Counted from the stretch's first letter, positions 1 through 8,425 are shown. The stretch is DNA of 38,561 nt from Streptomyces alkaliterrae (GCF_007097205.2 NZ_VJYK02000011.1:1-38561), one strand, 5' to 3'. Notes: a model not told the origin generated them from the sequence alone. Program-made: numbers and translations.

Positions 1-90
1 GCTCCCAGTAGACGACTGGGTTGATAGGCCGGAGATGGAAGACCTGTGAGGGTTGGAGTTGACCGGTACTAATAGGCCGAGGGCTTGACC
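1..90 (+). rRNA. 23S ribosomal RNA, 3' end (partial)
   Basis: The window opens inside a large-subunit rRNA. The conserved 3'-terminal segment is visible: GACCGGTACTAATAGGCCGA (61-80) followed by GGGCTTGACC, which is how actinobacterial 23S genes end. The exact mature 3' end near 90 is estimated from the family, not measured. A 5S gene follows about 100 bp later, so this is the tail of a 16S-23S-5S operon. Confidence 0.93.
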
Positions 91-188
91 ATATGTGCTC
101 GCGTCCACTGTGTTGGTTCTGAGGCAACAGCTGCCGGAACCCGAACCGCATGCGTGTGGTGGGTTTGCCGGGTTGTTTGTTTCATAGT

Positions 189-307
189 GTTTCGGTGGTC
201 ATAGCGATGGGGTAACGCCCGGTTACATTCCGAACCCGGAAGCTAAGCCTGTCAGCGCCGATGGTACTGCATGCGGGAGCGTGTGGGAGAGTAGGACGCC
301 GCCGAAC
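189..307 (+). rRNA. rrf: 5S ribosomal RNA
   Basis: About 119 nt with the classical actinobacterial 5S landmarks: a start of GTTTCGGTGGTCATAGCG, the loop region CCCGGTTACATTCCGAACCC, and the 3' arm GAGTAGGACGCCGCCGAAC, which pairs with the 5' end. It lies about 100 bp after the 23S end and is followed at once by a strong terminator, so it is the last gene of the rRNA operon. Confidence 0.95.
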
Positions 308-316
308 AAATATTGA

Positions 317-353
317 GTTGAGGCCCTGCCGGTTTATCCGGCAGGGCCTCAAC
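317..353 (+). terminator. rRNA operon terminator
   Basis: A perfect 16-bp inverted repeat (317-332 with 338-353) encloses a 5-nt loop (TTTAT), 10 nt after the 5S 3' end. No long T-run follows, which is common for Streptomyces terminators. Confidence 0.88.
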
Positions 354-417
354 GCGTTTACGGCTCCGAGTGCCCGGCATGTGCGGCACACCCCGTGAAA
401 CGGGCGAGGGGCGCTGC

Positions 418-448
418 CCGGTACAGTCGGTGCAGCTATCCGTACCGG
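418..448 (+). promoter_or_regulatory. Candidate promoter/inverted repeat before the phosphatidyltransferase gene
   Basis: TACAGT at 422-427 fits a -10 hexamer (TAnnnT) but no good -35 is seen. The hexamer sits inside an inverted repeat, CCGGTAC (418-424) and GTACCGG (442-448). The repeat could be an operator or a 5' UTR hairpin just before the ribosome binding site at 455-460. Confidence 0.3.
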
Positions 449-467
449 CACCCCAGGAGGCACCTCG

Positions 468-1076
468 GTGGAGGTCCAGGAGACGCAGGTCCAGACGGAC
501 CGGGTCCTCACCGTTCCGAACATCCTCAGCATGGCGAGGCTCGTCGGCGTTCCCGTCTTCCTCTGGCTGATTCTCTGGCCGATCTTCGGCGGGCCGAACA
601 ACGACCTGTGGGCGCTCGCGGTGCTGGCCTTCAGCGGGATCAGCGACTACCTCGACGGCAAGCTCGCCCGACGCTGGAACCAGATCAGCAGTCTCGGCCG
701 GATTCTCGATCCGGCGGCCGACCGGCTCTACATCCTCTCCACGCTTGTGGGCCTGACCTGGCGGGAGATCCTGCCGCTGTGGCTCACCGGCCTCCTGTTG
801 GCCCGTGAGCTGGTACTTCTTGTCATGGTTTGGGTACTCGACCGCCACGGGTACGCGCCGCCGCAGGTCAACTTCCTGGGGAAGGCCGCGACTTTCAACC
901 TCATGTACGCCTTCCCGTTGCTGCTTCTCAGTGACGGGACTGGCTGGCTGTCGTCACTCGCTGCTATTTTCGGATGGGCGTTCGCCGGATGGGGTACGGC
1001 TCTCTACTGGTGGGCAGGGATCCTTTACGTGGTTCAGGTCCGCCGAATTCTCCGGGCGGACGCCGCGGCCGACTGA
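468..1076 (+). CDS. CDP-alcohol phosphatidyltransferase family protein
   Basis: A 202-aa integral membrane enzyme that transfers a phosphatidyl group from CDP-diacylglycerol to an alcohol, releasing CMP. The family signature D-x2-D-G-x2-A-R-x8-G-x3-D-x3-D is complete: D60, D63, G64, A67, R68, G77, D81 and D85, the metal and CDP-binding residues. Hydrophobic helices lie on both sides of the motif. The GTG start is set by AGGAGG at 455-460, 7 nt upstream. The acceptor alcohol cannot be read from sequence: the family includes PgsA and phosphatidylinositol phosphate synthases. In mycobacteria the gene in this position (Rv1822) is annotated pgsA2. It is the first gene after the rRNA operon, followed by the GDP-mannose gene 114 bp on, so a role in envelope lipid or glycolipid supply is plausible but inferred. 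Confidence 0.9.
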   Translation: MEVQETQVQTDRVLTVPNILSMARLVGVPVFLWLILWPIFGGPNNDLWALAVLAFSGISDYLDGKLARRWNQISSLGRILDPAADRLYILSTLVGLTWREILPLWLTGLLLARELVLLVMVWVLDRHGYAPPQVNFLGKAATFNLMYAFPLLLLSDGTGWLSSLAAIFGWAFAGWGTALYWWAGILYVVQVRRILRADAAAD

Positions 1077-1190
1077 GCCGGGCCTCCTCGCAGCGTCGCA
1101 GGGGCCGGGTGTTCCCCCGTTCCCGCGTGGGCCCACTCCGACGGGCTTGGTCGGCGACACCGTCGTCTCTTCGAGGAGGACGTAACCGAC

Positions 1191-3686
1191 ATGAAGGCCG
1201 TAGTGATGGCAGGCGGCGAGGGCACTCGACTTCGCCCCATGACCGCGAGCATGCCGAAGCCGCTTCTGCCGGTGGCCAACAGGCCCATCATGGAGCACGT
1301 GCTTCGACTGCTGAAGCGGCACGGCCTGACCGAGACAGTGGTTACCGTCCAGTTTCTCGCCTCCCTCGTCCGCAGCTATTTCGGCGACGGCGAGGAACTG
1401 GGAATGGAGCTCACCTACGCGAACGAGGAGAAGCCGCTCGGCACTGCCGGCAGCGTCAAGAACGCCGAGGAAGCGCTGAAGGACGACTCGTTCCTGGTCA
1501 TCTCAGGCGACGCTCTCACGGATTTCGACCTGACGGACTTGATCCGCTTCCACAAGGAACGCGGCGCGCTGGTGACCGTCTGTCTCACCCGGGTTCCCAA
1601 TCCGCTGGAATTCGGCATCACCATCGTCGACGACGAAGGGAAGGTGGAGCGTTTCCTGGAGAAGCCGACCTGGGGGCAGGTCTTCTCCGACACGGTCAAC
1701 ACTGGTATCTACGTCATGGAGCCGGAGGTCTTCGACTACGTCGAACCCGATGTTCCGGTGGACTGGTCGGGAGACGTGTTCCCCCAGCTCATGAAGGAGG
1801 GGAAGCCCGTCTACGGCTATGTCGCGGAGGGCTACTGGGAGGATGTCGGCACGCACGAGAGTTATGTGAAGGCTCAGGCCGACGTGCTGGAGGGCAAGGT
1901 CGACGTCGAGATCGACGGGTTCGAACTCTCGCCCGGTGTGTGGGTGGCGGAAGGTGCGGAGGTCCATCCCGACGCCGTTCTGCGCGGGCCGCTGTACATC
2001 GGCGACTACGCGAAGGTGGAGGGCGGAGCCGAGGTCCGGGAGCACACGGTCGTCGGGTCCAACGTGGTGGTCAAGAGCGGCGCCTTCCTGCACAAGGCGG
2101 TGGTCCACGACAACGTGTACATCGGCCCGCAGTGCAATCTGCGCGGCTGTGTCATCGGCAAGAACACCGACGTGATGCGGGCCGCCCGGATCGAGGACGG
2201 CGCGGTCGTCGGCGACGAGTGCTTCATCGGCGAGGAGTCGATCGTCCAGGGAAACGTGCGCATCTACCCGTTCAAGACGGTGGAGGCGGGCGCCTTCGTC
2301 AACACGTCCGTCATCTGGGAGTCGCGGGGACAGGCGCACCTGTTCGGTGCGCGCGGCGTCTCCGGCATCCTGAACGTGGAGATCACCCCCGAGCTGGCGG
2401 TCCGGCTCGCGGGCGCGTACGCGACCACCCTGAAGAAGGGTTCCACCGTCACCACCGCCCGCGACCACTCACGTGGTGCGCGCGCGCTGAAGAGGGCCAT
2501 GATCTCGGCGCTCCAGGCGAGCGCGATCGACGTCACCGACCTGGAGAACGTGCCGCTGCCGGTGGCGCGCCAACTCACCGCCCGGGGCAACGCCGGCGGC
2601 ATCATGATCCGTACTACGCCAGGTCTGCCGGAGTCGGTGGACATCATGTTCTTCGACGAGCGCGGCGCCGACCTCTCCCAGGCCGGGCAGCGCAAACTGG
2701 ACCGCGTCTACGCCCGCCAGGAGTACCGGCGGGCCTTCCCCGGCGAGATCGGTGACCTCCGTTTCCCGTCGAGCGTGTTCGACGCGTACACCGGCGCGCT
2801 GCTGCGGGCGGTCGACACCACCGGGGTGGCCGAGGCCGGGCTGAAGATCGTCGTCGACTCGGCGAACGGCAGCGCCGGACTTGTGCTGCCCAGCCTGCTG
2901 GGCCGACTGGGCGTCGACTCCCTCACCATCAACCCCGGCCTGACCGAGGCGCGCCCGACCGAGACGGTCGAGGAACGCAGGGCGGGGCTGGTGCGCCTCG
3001 GCGAGATCGTCGGCTCGGCGCGCGCGGACTTCGGTATCCGCTTCGACCCGGTGGGCGAGCGCTTCTCCCTCGTCGACGAGCGCGGTCGGATCATCGAGGA
3101 CGAGCGGACGCTGCTCGTGCTGCTCGACCTGGTGGCCGCGGAGCGGCGCAGCGGCCGGGTGGCGCTCCCGGTGACGACGACCCGCATCGCCGAGCAGGTC
3201 GCGGCCTACCACGGCACCCAGGTCGAGTGGACGACGACGTCGCCGGACGATCTGACCCGGGTAGGCAGGGAGGAAAGCACGATCTTCGGCGGGGACGGGC
3301 GGGGCGGCTTCGTCGTGCCGGAGTTCAGCTCCGTCTTCGACGGCGCGGCGGCCTTCGTCCGGCTCGTCGGTCTGGTCGCACGCACGCAGCTCACGCTGAG
3401 CCAGATCGACGCGCGCATCCCCCGCGCACATGTGCTGCGCCGGGACCTCGCCACTCCCTGGGCGGTCAAGGGCCTGGTCATGCGGCAGGTCGTGGAGGCG
3501 GCGGGGGAGCGGGAGGTGGACACCACCGACGGTGTGCGCATCGTCGAGCCCGACGGCCGCTGGGTCATGGTGCTGCCTGACCCGGCGGAGGCCGTCACCC
3601 ATCTGTGGGCCGAGGGGCCGGACTCCACTTCGGCCGAGGCACTGCTCGACGAGTGGTCGGCGGTGGTGGAGAACGCCGGTCGCTGA
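1191..3686 (+). CDS. Mannose-1-phosphate guanylyltransferase fused to a degenerate phosphohexomutase module
   Basis: An 831-aa fusion. Residues 1 to about 230 are a nucleotidyltransferase with the G-rich loop [12 protein letters not shown], which makes GDP-mannose from mannose-1-phosphate and GTP. About 245-370 are left-handed beta-helix hexapeptide repeats. About 385-830 resemble alpha-D-phosphohexomutases, but the catalytic motifs have decayed. The phosphoserine loop (usually TASHNP) reads GIMIRTTPG at 470-478, and the Mg loop (usually DxDxDR) reads DPVGER at 619-624. So the transferase half should be active and the mutase half probably is not; a separate ManB would be needed. The start has GAGGAGGA at 1173-1180. 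Close Streptomyces homologues have been linked to GDP-mannose for protein O-mannosylation and lipomannan-type glycolipids (from memory). A hairpin follows the stop. Confidence 0.9.
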   Translation: MKAVVMAGGEGTRLRPMTASMPKPLLPVANRPIMEHVLRLLKRHGLTETVVTVQFLASLVRSYFGDGEELGMELTYANEEKPLGTAGSVKNAEEALKDDSFLVISGDALTDFDLTDLIRFHKERGALVTVCLTRVPNPLEFGITIVDDEGKVERFLEKPTWGQVFSDTVNTGIYVMEPEVFDYVEPDVPVDWSGDVFPQLMKEGKPVYGYVAEGYWEDVGTHESYVKAQADVLEGKVDVEIDGFELSPGVWVAEGAEVHPDAVLRGPLYIGDYAKVEGGAEVREHTVVGSNVVVKSGAFLHKAVVHDNVYIGPQCNLRGCVIGKNTDVMRAARIEDGAVVGDECFIGEESIVQGNVRIYPFKTVEAGAFVNTSVIWESRGQAHLFGARGVSGILNVEITPELAVRLAGAYATTLKKGSTVTTARDHSRGARALKRAMISALQASAIDVTDLENVPLPVARQLTARGNAGGIMIRTTPGLPESVDIMFFDERGADLSQAGQRKLDRVYARQEYRRAFPGEIGDLRFPSSVFDAYTGALLRAVDTTGVAEAGLKIVVDSANGSAGLVLPSLLGRLGVDSLTINPGLTEARPTETVEERRAGLVRLGEIVGSARADFGIRFDPVGERFSLVDERGRIIEDERTLLVLLDLVAAERRSGRVALPVTTTRIAEQVAAYHGTQVEWTTTSPDDLTRVGREESTIFGGDGRGGFVVPEFSSVFDGAAAFVRLVGLVARTQLTLSQIDARIPRAHVLRRDLATPWAVKGLVMRQVVEAAGEREVDTTDGVRIVEPDGRWVMVLPDPAEAVTHLWAEGPDSTSAEALLDEWSAVVENAGR

Positions 3687-3718
3687 CTCCCCGGACACCG
3701 CCGGTGACATGGGGGAGT
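3686..3718 (+). terminator. Terminator-like nested hairpin after the guanylyltransferase gene
   Basis: ACTCCCC (3686-3692) pairs with GGGGAGT (3712-3718), with an inner CACC/GGTG stem. It begins on the stop codon of the upstream gene. It separates that gene from the DUF881 operon, which has its own promoter-like signal. Confidence 0.5.
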
Positions 3719-3772
3719 TGACCGCCGGGCGCGGCGTGCGGGGTCCGTTCGGCACCAGCCGGTCGGACGTGC

Positions 3773-3785
3773 GACGATGTGCGGC
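3773..3785 (+). promoter_or_regulatory. Candidate -10 for a leaderless DUF881 transcript
   Basis: GACGAT at 3773-3778 ends 7 nt before ATG 3786. No Shine-Dalgarno sequence is visible. This spacing recurs before several genes in the window and favours ATG 3786 over the in-frame ATG at 3777. No convincing -35 is present. Confidence 0.35.
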
Positions 3786-4682
3786 ATGTCGCAGCAGCAA
3801 CCGGTGGAGAAGACCGGCGGACGACCTGCGCGACCGGACGCCTCCATGTCGTTGCTCAACAACGTGATGGAACACAGCCTCGACGACGGCTACGCGGAGG
3901 CGGCCGCTCGCCGGGGTGAGGAGGGCCGGTCCGGCTTGCCCCGCACCCTGCGGGCCAAGCTCGGACTGGCCTTCGGCCTGGTCCTCGCGGCCCTGGTGGT
4001 GACGCTGGGCGCGGCGCAGGCGCAGGTGGCGGCGCCCACGGTGGCCAAGGAACGGCAGGAACTCATCGACCGTGTCGAGGACGGCACCCGGGAGGCGGAC
4101 GAGCTGCAACGGCAGCTGGCGACCCTGCGGGAGTCGGTCGCCCGCATGCAGCGGGAGGCCCTGCGGCACGAGGGCGGGGACTCCGGCGAGCTGGTGTCCC
4201 TGCTCGCCGCCGCGACACCGGTGGAAGGCCCGGGTGTCAAACTGGTCGTGGACGACGCCAAGGGAAGCGGCGGGGACGGCGGCGGGCCGCGCGAGAGCAG
4301 CGGCTTCGCCGACACCGGTCGGCTCCGGGACCGCGATCTCCAGCGTGTGGTCAACGGGCTGTGGGAGTCGGGAGCCGAGGCGATCTCGGTGAACGACCAA
4401 CGGCTCACGGCGCTTTCGGCGATCCGGGCGGCCGGTGACGCGATACTCGTCGACAACAAGCCGCTGGTACCGCCGTACACGGTGCTCGCCGTCGGCGACG
4501 GGCGCAACCTCAGCACCACGTTCCAGGACAGCGCCGACGGCCAGTACCTGCACGTGCTTCAGGAGAACTACGGCATCCGCACCAGCATCTCCGTCCAGGA
4601 CAAGGTGCGGATGCCGGCCGCCCCGAGCCTGAACGTGCGAAGCGCGGAACCGTTGGAGAGAGGGAAGGGCAGCACAAGGTGA
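3786..4682 (+). CDS. DUF881 family membrane protein (first copy)
   Basis: A 298-aa single-pass membrane protein. A polar N-terminal tail of about 58 residues is followed by one transmembrane segment (59-78), a coiled coil (about 86-125), and the DUF881 domain with motifs such as VEGPGVKLVVDD and LWESGAEAISVNDQRLT. The tail is probably cytoplasmic, with the domain outside. DUF881 function is not established; Bacillus relatives (YlxW/YlxX) sit beside division genes. The stop overlaps the start of the small basic protein gene (GTGA, 4679-4682), implying translational coupling. A second DUF881 protein follows it, the same trio as mycobacterial Rv1823-Rv1825. An alternative ATG at 3777 would add three residues. 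Confidence 0.88.
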   Translation: MSQQQPVEKTGGRPARPDASMSLLNNVMEHSLDDGYAEAAARRGEEGRSGLPRTLRAKLGLAFGLVLAALVVTLGAAQAQVAAPTVAKERQELIDRVEDGTREADELQRQLATLRESVARMQREALRHEGGDSGELVSLLAAATPVEGPGVKLVVDDAKGSGGDGGGPRESSGFADTGRLRDRDLQRVVNGLWESGAEAISVNDQRLTALSAIRAAGDAILVDNKPLVPPYTVLAVGDGRNLSTTFQDSADGQYLHVLQENYGIRTSISVQDKVRMPAAPSLNVRSAEPLERGKGSTR

Positions 4683-5011
4683 TCGCCGTACTGGGACTCA
4701 TCGTCGGCGTCGTGGCGGGTCTGGTGCTCCAGCCCGTCGTACCCACGGCCGTCGAGCCCTATCTGCCCATCGCGGTGGTCGCGGCGCTGGACGCGGTCTT
4801 CGGCGGCCTGCGTGCGATGCTCGACGGTATCTTCGACGACAAGGTCTTTGTCGTGTCCTTCCTGTCCAACGTCGTCGTGGCGGCGTTGATCGTGTTCCTC
4901 GGGGACAAGCTCGGCGTCGGCGCCCAGCTGTCCACGGGGGTGGTCGTCGTCCTCGGTATCCGCATCTTCTCCAACGCCGCCGCGATCCGGCGGCACATCT
5001 TCCGGGCGTGA
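4679..5011 (+). CDS. Small basic protein (Sbp, DUF1290)
   Basis: A 110-aa membrane protein made almost wholly of hydrophobic helices (about 3-20, 24-42, 54-75 and 82-98), ending in a basic tail (AAIRRHIFRA). It matches the DUF1290 family named after Sbp of Bacillus subtilis, encoded near ftsA/ftsZ; its biochemical role is unknown. The GTG start overlaps the upstream TGA in GTGA, and its own stop overlaps the next GTG in the same way (5008-5011). The three proteins are therefore likely made in step and may form a membrane complex (inference from the conserved trio). Confidence 0.9.
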   Translation: MIAVLGLIVGVVAGLVLQPVVPTAVEPYLPIAVVAALDAVFGGLRAMLDGIFDDKVFVVSFLSNVVVAALIVFLGDKLGVGAQLSTGVVVVLGIRIFSNAAAIRRHIFRA

Positions 5012-6117
5012 GTGACATGGCCGACGAACGACAGAACCCCGAGGCTCCCGAGCCGGAGCGGACCGGGCCCGTCCACTCCGAGGGCAACGGGACGCCGGAC
5101 GTGCCCGCCGGCGGCAGGCCCACCTCCGACCGCCCGGAGGACAAGCCGGCAGCCGAGGATGCCCCGCGCAAGCCGGGCGGGCGCGTACCGGCCGAGACAC
5201 CCACTCCCACCCCGGCGACCGACAGGCCGGCCGCCGGACCGGCGAGGGAAGAACCGGCGGCGAAGCAACCGGCGACGAAACAGCCGACCACGGAAGGACC
5301 GACCACGGAAGGACCGGCGGCGGCAGGACCGGCGACCGGGGAGGCGACAGCCGAGGAGCCGGCGGACCGGGCCGCGGAGAAGCCCGAGCCGGAGGCGCCG
5401 AGCGGTCGGCGGCGGCTCGCCTCCGGCCTGTGGCCGCCCAGGATCAACCGCAACCAGCTGGTCGTGGCCCTGCTGCTGTTCGTGCTCGGGCTCGGTCTGG
5501 CCATCCAGGTGCGCCAGACCAGTGAGGGCAGCGCGCTGCGCGGCGCCCGCCAGGAGGACCTGGTGCGCATCCTCGACGAGCTGGACGACCGCACCACCAG
5601 GCTGGAGGACGAGAAGACCCGCCTGGAACGTCAGCGCTCGGAGCTGGAGAACAGCTCGGACCAGGCCGAGGAGGCCCGCCGGCAGACCCGCGAGCGCGAG
5701 CGCCAGCTCGGTGTGCTGGCCGGTACGGTCGCCGCCCAGGGCCCCGGTATCCACTTCGAGATCGGCGACCCCCGAGGAGTCGTCGAGGCCGACAAGCTGC
5801 TGGACGCCATCCAGGAGCTGCGCGCGGCCGGTGCCGAGGCGATCCAGGTCAACGGAGTCCGGGTGGTCGCCGAGACGTTCTTCTCCGACGCCAGCGGCGG
5901 TGTGCGGATCGACGGCCGGAAGGTCACCGCCCCCTACCGCTTCGACGTCATCGGCAAGCCGCAGGATCTCGAGCCGGCGTTGAACATCCCCGGCGGCGTG
6001 GTGCAGACGCTCCAGAAGGAGCAGGCCACGGTCACCATCGAACCGTCGGAGAAGATCGTCGTGGACGCCTTGCGGACGGCGAAGCGGCCTGACTACGCTC
6101 GGTCGTCATCGCAGTGA
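5008..6117 (+). CDS. DUF881 family membrane protein (second copy) with long disordered N-terminus
   Basis: A 369-aa protein. Residues 1 to about 140 are low-complexity and rich in Pro, Glu, Ala and Thr, with short tandem units (TTEGP twice; KQPAT/KQPTT). A transmembrane helix lies at about 148-168, a coiled coil at about 185-235, and the DUF881 domain after it (motifs GPGIHFEIGDPRG, ELRAAGAEAIQVNGVRVV). The order tail, membrane segment, coiled coil, DUF881 repeats the first copy, but the disordered tail is much longer. It is coupled to the small basic protein gene by a GTGA overlap. The tandem Thr-rich units make it a possible kinase substrate (speculative). Function is unknown. Confidence 0.87.
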   Translation: MSDMADERQNPEAPEPERTGPVHSEGNGTPDVPAGGRPTSDRPEDKPAAEDAPRKPGGRVPAETPTPTPATDRPAAGPAREEPAAKQPATKQPTTEGPTTEGPAAAGPATGEATAEEPADRAAEKPEPEAPSGRRRLASGLWPPRINRNQLVVALLLFVLGLGLAIQVRQTSEGSALRGARQEDLVRILDELDDRTTRLEDEKTRLERQRSELENSSDQAEEARRQTRERERQLGVLAGTVAAQGPGIHFEIGDPRGVVEADKLLDAIQELRAAGAEAIQVNGVRVVAETFFSDASGGVRIDGRKVTAPYRFDVIGKPQDLEPALNIPGGVVQTLQKEQATVTIEPSEKIVVDALRTAKRPDYARSSSQ

Positions 6118-6283
6118 GGTCGACGATGATCCATTTCAGGGGGCGGCACGGTCGCGGAGCATCCGGTGGGGGAAACTGTCGGAAGGCGGCCGACGTTGTC
6201 AGGATGTCCGGATCGGCCTGTGTGAGAACCAACTGTCTGTCCTGCCCCACGGGCCGGCCTGTTTCGTGCGAGGGGAATCGCCC

Positions 6284-7066
6284 GTGAGTTTCTTTTCGAA
6301 GTTGTTCGGCAAGCGCCAGGACGCCGGCGACGGCGCCCCCCGGCACCGGGCGCCGCGCGGCGGCGCCGAGCCGGATCCGGCGTCGGCCGACGGCGCCGGG
6401 CGCCCCATGTTCCGCGACGAGGTCGCTACGGCAGAAGGTGACGTTTCCACCCGGCCTGGCGTGGTTTCTGTTGACCGGGGCGGTGCGGGCCGCATAGGTT
6501 TCGATGCACCATCAGCCTCGAGTACGGGTGGAGGGTTCCACTTGCCGGTATGCGCGAGGTGCGGCAGCCAGGCTGCCGAGTCCAGCCGCTTCTGCTCCCA
6601 CTGCGGCGCGCCCCTGGGGGGTGGCGCGTCGGCCGAGCGGCCGTCGGAGACCACCTCCACCATCTCGATCACCGGCCTTGAGGCCTACGACGCCGAGGCG
6701 ACGGGCCAGACGCCCATGCTGTCGCCGGAGGCGCTGGCCGCCGTGGAGGCGTTGCCGGCGGGCTCGGCGCTGCTGATCGTCCGGCGCGGCCCCAACTCGG
6801 GCAGCAGGTTTCTGCTGGACAGCGAGCTGACCACCGCCGGGCGGCACCCGCAGAGCGACATCTTCCTGGACGACTTCACCGTCTCGCGTCGCCACGTGGA
6901 GTTCCGGCGGCGTCCGGACGGGGTGTTCACCGTGGCCGACGTCGGCAGCCTCAACGGCACGTACGTCAACCGCGAGCCGATCGACCAGGTTGTGCTCAAC
7001 AACGGCGACGAGGTCCAGATCGGCAAGTTCCGGCTGGTCTTCTTCACGGGCCAGCGAAGCATCTGA
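6284..7066 (+). CDS. FHA-domain protein with zinc ribbon, GarA/OdhI-like
   Basis: A 260-aa protein. The start chosen is GTG 6284 with AGGGGAA 6 nt upstream (6271-6277); the GTG at 6266 has no such site. A CxxC-x10-CxxC zinc ribbon lies at C90, C93, C104 and C107. An ETTS motif lies at 122-125, in the place where GarA/OdhI is phosphorylated by PknG/PknB-type kinases. A C-terminal FHA domain (about 160-255) carries the phosphothreonine-binding signature GR-x-P-x-S-D, SRRH and LNGTYVN. GarA-type proteins, when unphosphorylated, inhibit 2-oxoglutarate dehydrogenase and control glutamate metabolism. That role is inferred here from the ETTS motif, the FHA domain and synteny with Rv1827. The N-terminal 85 residues and the zinc ribbon are extra relative to the short mycobacterial GarA. 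Confidence 0.85.
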   Translation: MSFFSKLFGKRQDAGDGAPRHRAPRGGAEPDPASADGAGRPMFRDEVATAEGDVSTRPGVVSVDRGGAGRIGFDAPSASSTGGGFHLPVCARCGSQAAESSRFCSHCGAPLGGGASAERPSETTSTISITGLEAYDAEATGQTPMLSPEALAAVEALPAGSALLIVRRGPNSGSRFLLDSELTTAGRHPQSDIFLDDFTVSRRHVEFRRRPDGVFTVADVGSLNGTYVNREPIDQVVLNNGDEVQIGKFRLVFFTGQRSI

Positions 7067-7087
7067 CAACCCCGCGAGGGAAGGTTC

Positions 7088-7825
7088 ATGCTTCATCAAC
7101 CGTCGGGCGGTGCCGGGGACGGCACCGCCACCGCGGACCGCGGTCCGATGAGCATCGGCGCCGTGCTCAGCCTGCTGCGCGACGAGTTCCCCGAGATCAC
7201 GATCTCCAAGATCCGCTTCCTGGAGTCGGAGGGGCTGGTCGAGCCGCAGCGCACACCCTCGGGCTACCGCAAGTTCTCCGCGCAGGACGTCGACCGGTTG
7301 ACCCGGGTGCTGCGGATACAGCGCGACCACTACCTTCCCCTGCGGGTGATCAGGGAACATCTCGACGCAGAGGACCGCGGCGAGCCGGTGCCGCTGCCCT
7401 CACCCTCACCGCCTGGCGACGCGGAGGGGCCGGCCGCCCCGGAGGAGCCCGAGGCGCCGCGCCGGGCCGGCCGCGACGAGCTGCTGGCGACCGTCGGTGC
7501 CGAGGAGCCGCAGCTCGCCGAGTGGGAGTCCTACGGTCTGGTACGTGCGGAGGCCGACGGACGGTTCAGCCCCGAGACGGTCGCCACCGCCCGGCTGGTC
7601 GCCGAGCTGGGCCGGCACGGGCTCCAGGCCCGTCACCTCAGGGTCGCCCGGGCGGCGGCAGAGCGGGAGGCGGGACTGATCGAGCAGCTGGTGGCCCCGC
7701 TGCGCCGCCATCGCAATCCGCAGACCCGCGCCCACGCGGAGGCGACCGCACGGGACGTGGCGGCGCTCTCCGCGCGGTTGCACGCGGCCTACCTGGACGC
7801 CGCCGTCCGCGACCGCCTGCGCTGA
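7088..7825 (+). CDS. ftsR: MerR-family transcriptional regulator, FtsR type
   Basis: A 245-aa regulator. An N-terminal MerR winged helix-turn-helix (about 20-90) reads MSIGAVLSLL, TISKIRFLESEGLV and PSGYRKFSAQDVDRL. A low-complexity Pro/Glu linker follows (about 100-130). The C-terminal domain (about 135-245) repeats a MerR-like fold and contains ELGRHGLQARHLR. This layout and the position after the FHA gene match Rv1828 and corynebacterial FtsR, an activator of ftsZ. No effector-binding cysteines are visible. The start has GAGGGAAGG at 7076-7084. Only 21 bp separate it from the FHA gene, so the two are probably co-transcribed. Confidence 0.86.
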   Translation: MLHQPSGGAGDGTATADRGPMSIGAVLSLLRDEFPEITISKIRFLESEGLVEPQRTPSGYRKFSAQDVDRLTRVLRIQRDHYLPLRVIREHLDAEDRGEPVPLPSPSPPGDAEGPAAPEEPEAPRRAGRDELLATVGAEEPQLAEWESYGLVRAEADGRFSPETVATARLVAELGRHGLQARHLRVARAAAEREAGLIEQLVAPLRRHRNPQTRAHAEATARDVAALSARLHAAYLDAAVRDRLR

Positions 7826-7904
7826 TCGGCCGCCCGGGGACCGTCCGGAGGCGGTATCGGGCCGTCCGCCGGTGCCCGACTATCCAAACCCGCCGTACAC
7901 GTCC

Positions 7905-7916
7905 TAGGGTTGCTGT
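7905..7916 (+). promoter_or_regulatory. -10 element of a leaderless promoter
   Basis: TAGGGT at 7905-7910 ends 6 nt before GTG 7917. No Shine-Dalgarno sequence precedes that codon, so the transcript probably starts on the start codon. No strong -35 is visible. Confidence 0.5.
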
Positions 7917-8390
7917 GTGAACGAGCTCGACGTCGTGGGTGTCCGGGTGGAAATGCCCTCCAACCAGCCGATCGTGCTTCTGCGCGAAGTGGGAGGCGAT
8001 CGCTACCTCCCCATCTGGATCGGACCGGGGGAGGCGACCGCGATCGCCTTCGCCCAGCAGGGCATGACCCCCGCCCGGCCGCTGACGCATGACCTTTTCA
8101 AGGACGTACTGGAAGCCGTCGGGCAGGAACTGACCGCGGTCCGCATCACCGACCTGCGGGAGGGCGTCTTCTTCGCCGAGCTGGTCTTCGCCGGCGGGGT
8201 CGAGGTCAGCGCCCGTCCGTCCGACGCCATAGCGCTCGCGCTCCGCATGGGCACGCCCATCTACGGCAGCGAGGGGGTGCTCGATGACGCGGGCATCGCC
8301 ATCCCCGACGAGCAGGAGGACGAGGTGGAGAAGTTCCGCGAGTTCCTCGACCAGATCTCGCCCGAGGACTTCGGTACGAGCAACCAGTGA
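7917..8390 (+). CDS. Bifunctional nuclease family protein (BFN, DUF151)
   Basis: A 157-aa single-domain protein. The family pattern is clear: LREVGGDRYLPIWIGPGEA near residues 22-40, then ARPLTHDLFKDVLEAVG and ARPSDAIALALRMGTPIY. The domain was first described in plants as having RNase and DNase activity. The bacterial role is not settled, so nuclease activity here is a family-based label. It is the counterpart of Rv1829 and sits in the same place, between two MerR genes. It appears to have its own leaderless promoter and is followed by a strong hairpin 10 nt after the stop, so it is likely a monocistronic unit. Confidence 0.9.
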   Translation: MNELDVVGVRVEMPSNQPIVLLREVGGDRYLPIWIGPGEATAIAFAQQGMTPARPLTHDLFKDVLEAVGQELTAVRITDLREGVFFAELVFAGGVEVSARPSDAIALALRMGTPIYGSEGVLDDAGIAIPDEQEDEVEKFREFLDQISPEDFGTSNQ

Positions 8391-8400
8391 CCACGGCTTC

Positions 8401-8425
8401 GGGGCGGCCGCACGCCGGCCGTCCC
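8401..8425 (+). terminator. Terminator after the bifunctional nuclease gene
   Basis: GGGGCGGCCG (8401-8410) pairs with CGGCCGTCCC (8416-8425): ten pairs including one G-U, with a 5-nt loop, 10 nt past the stop codon. Confidence 0.6.

Noticed and set aside
974-4553. Long open frames on both strands (974-2755 plus; 2469-4553 minus) over the guanylyltransferase region
   Set aside because: Arg/Gly-rich translations without motifs or ribosome sites; third-position GC bias makes such frames stay open in this genome.
5224-5340. Short tandem repeats in the second DUF881 gene as a CRISPR-like or mobile repeat
   Set aside because: They are in frame, encode Pro/Thr/Glu repeats of a disordered tail and have no spacers.
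6196-6224. TTGTCA before the FHA gene as a third DNA-damage promoter
   Set aside because: It reads TTGTCAGGA, not TTGTCRGTG, and no TAnnnT follows at the required distance.
6118-6283. Possible gcvH remnant in the gap where mycobacteria have gcvH
   Set aside because: Too short, and no lipoyl-domain motif (such as ESVKAAS) could be read in any frame.
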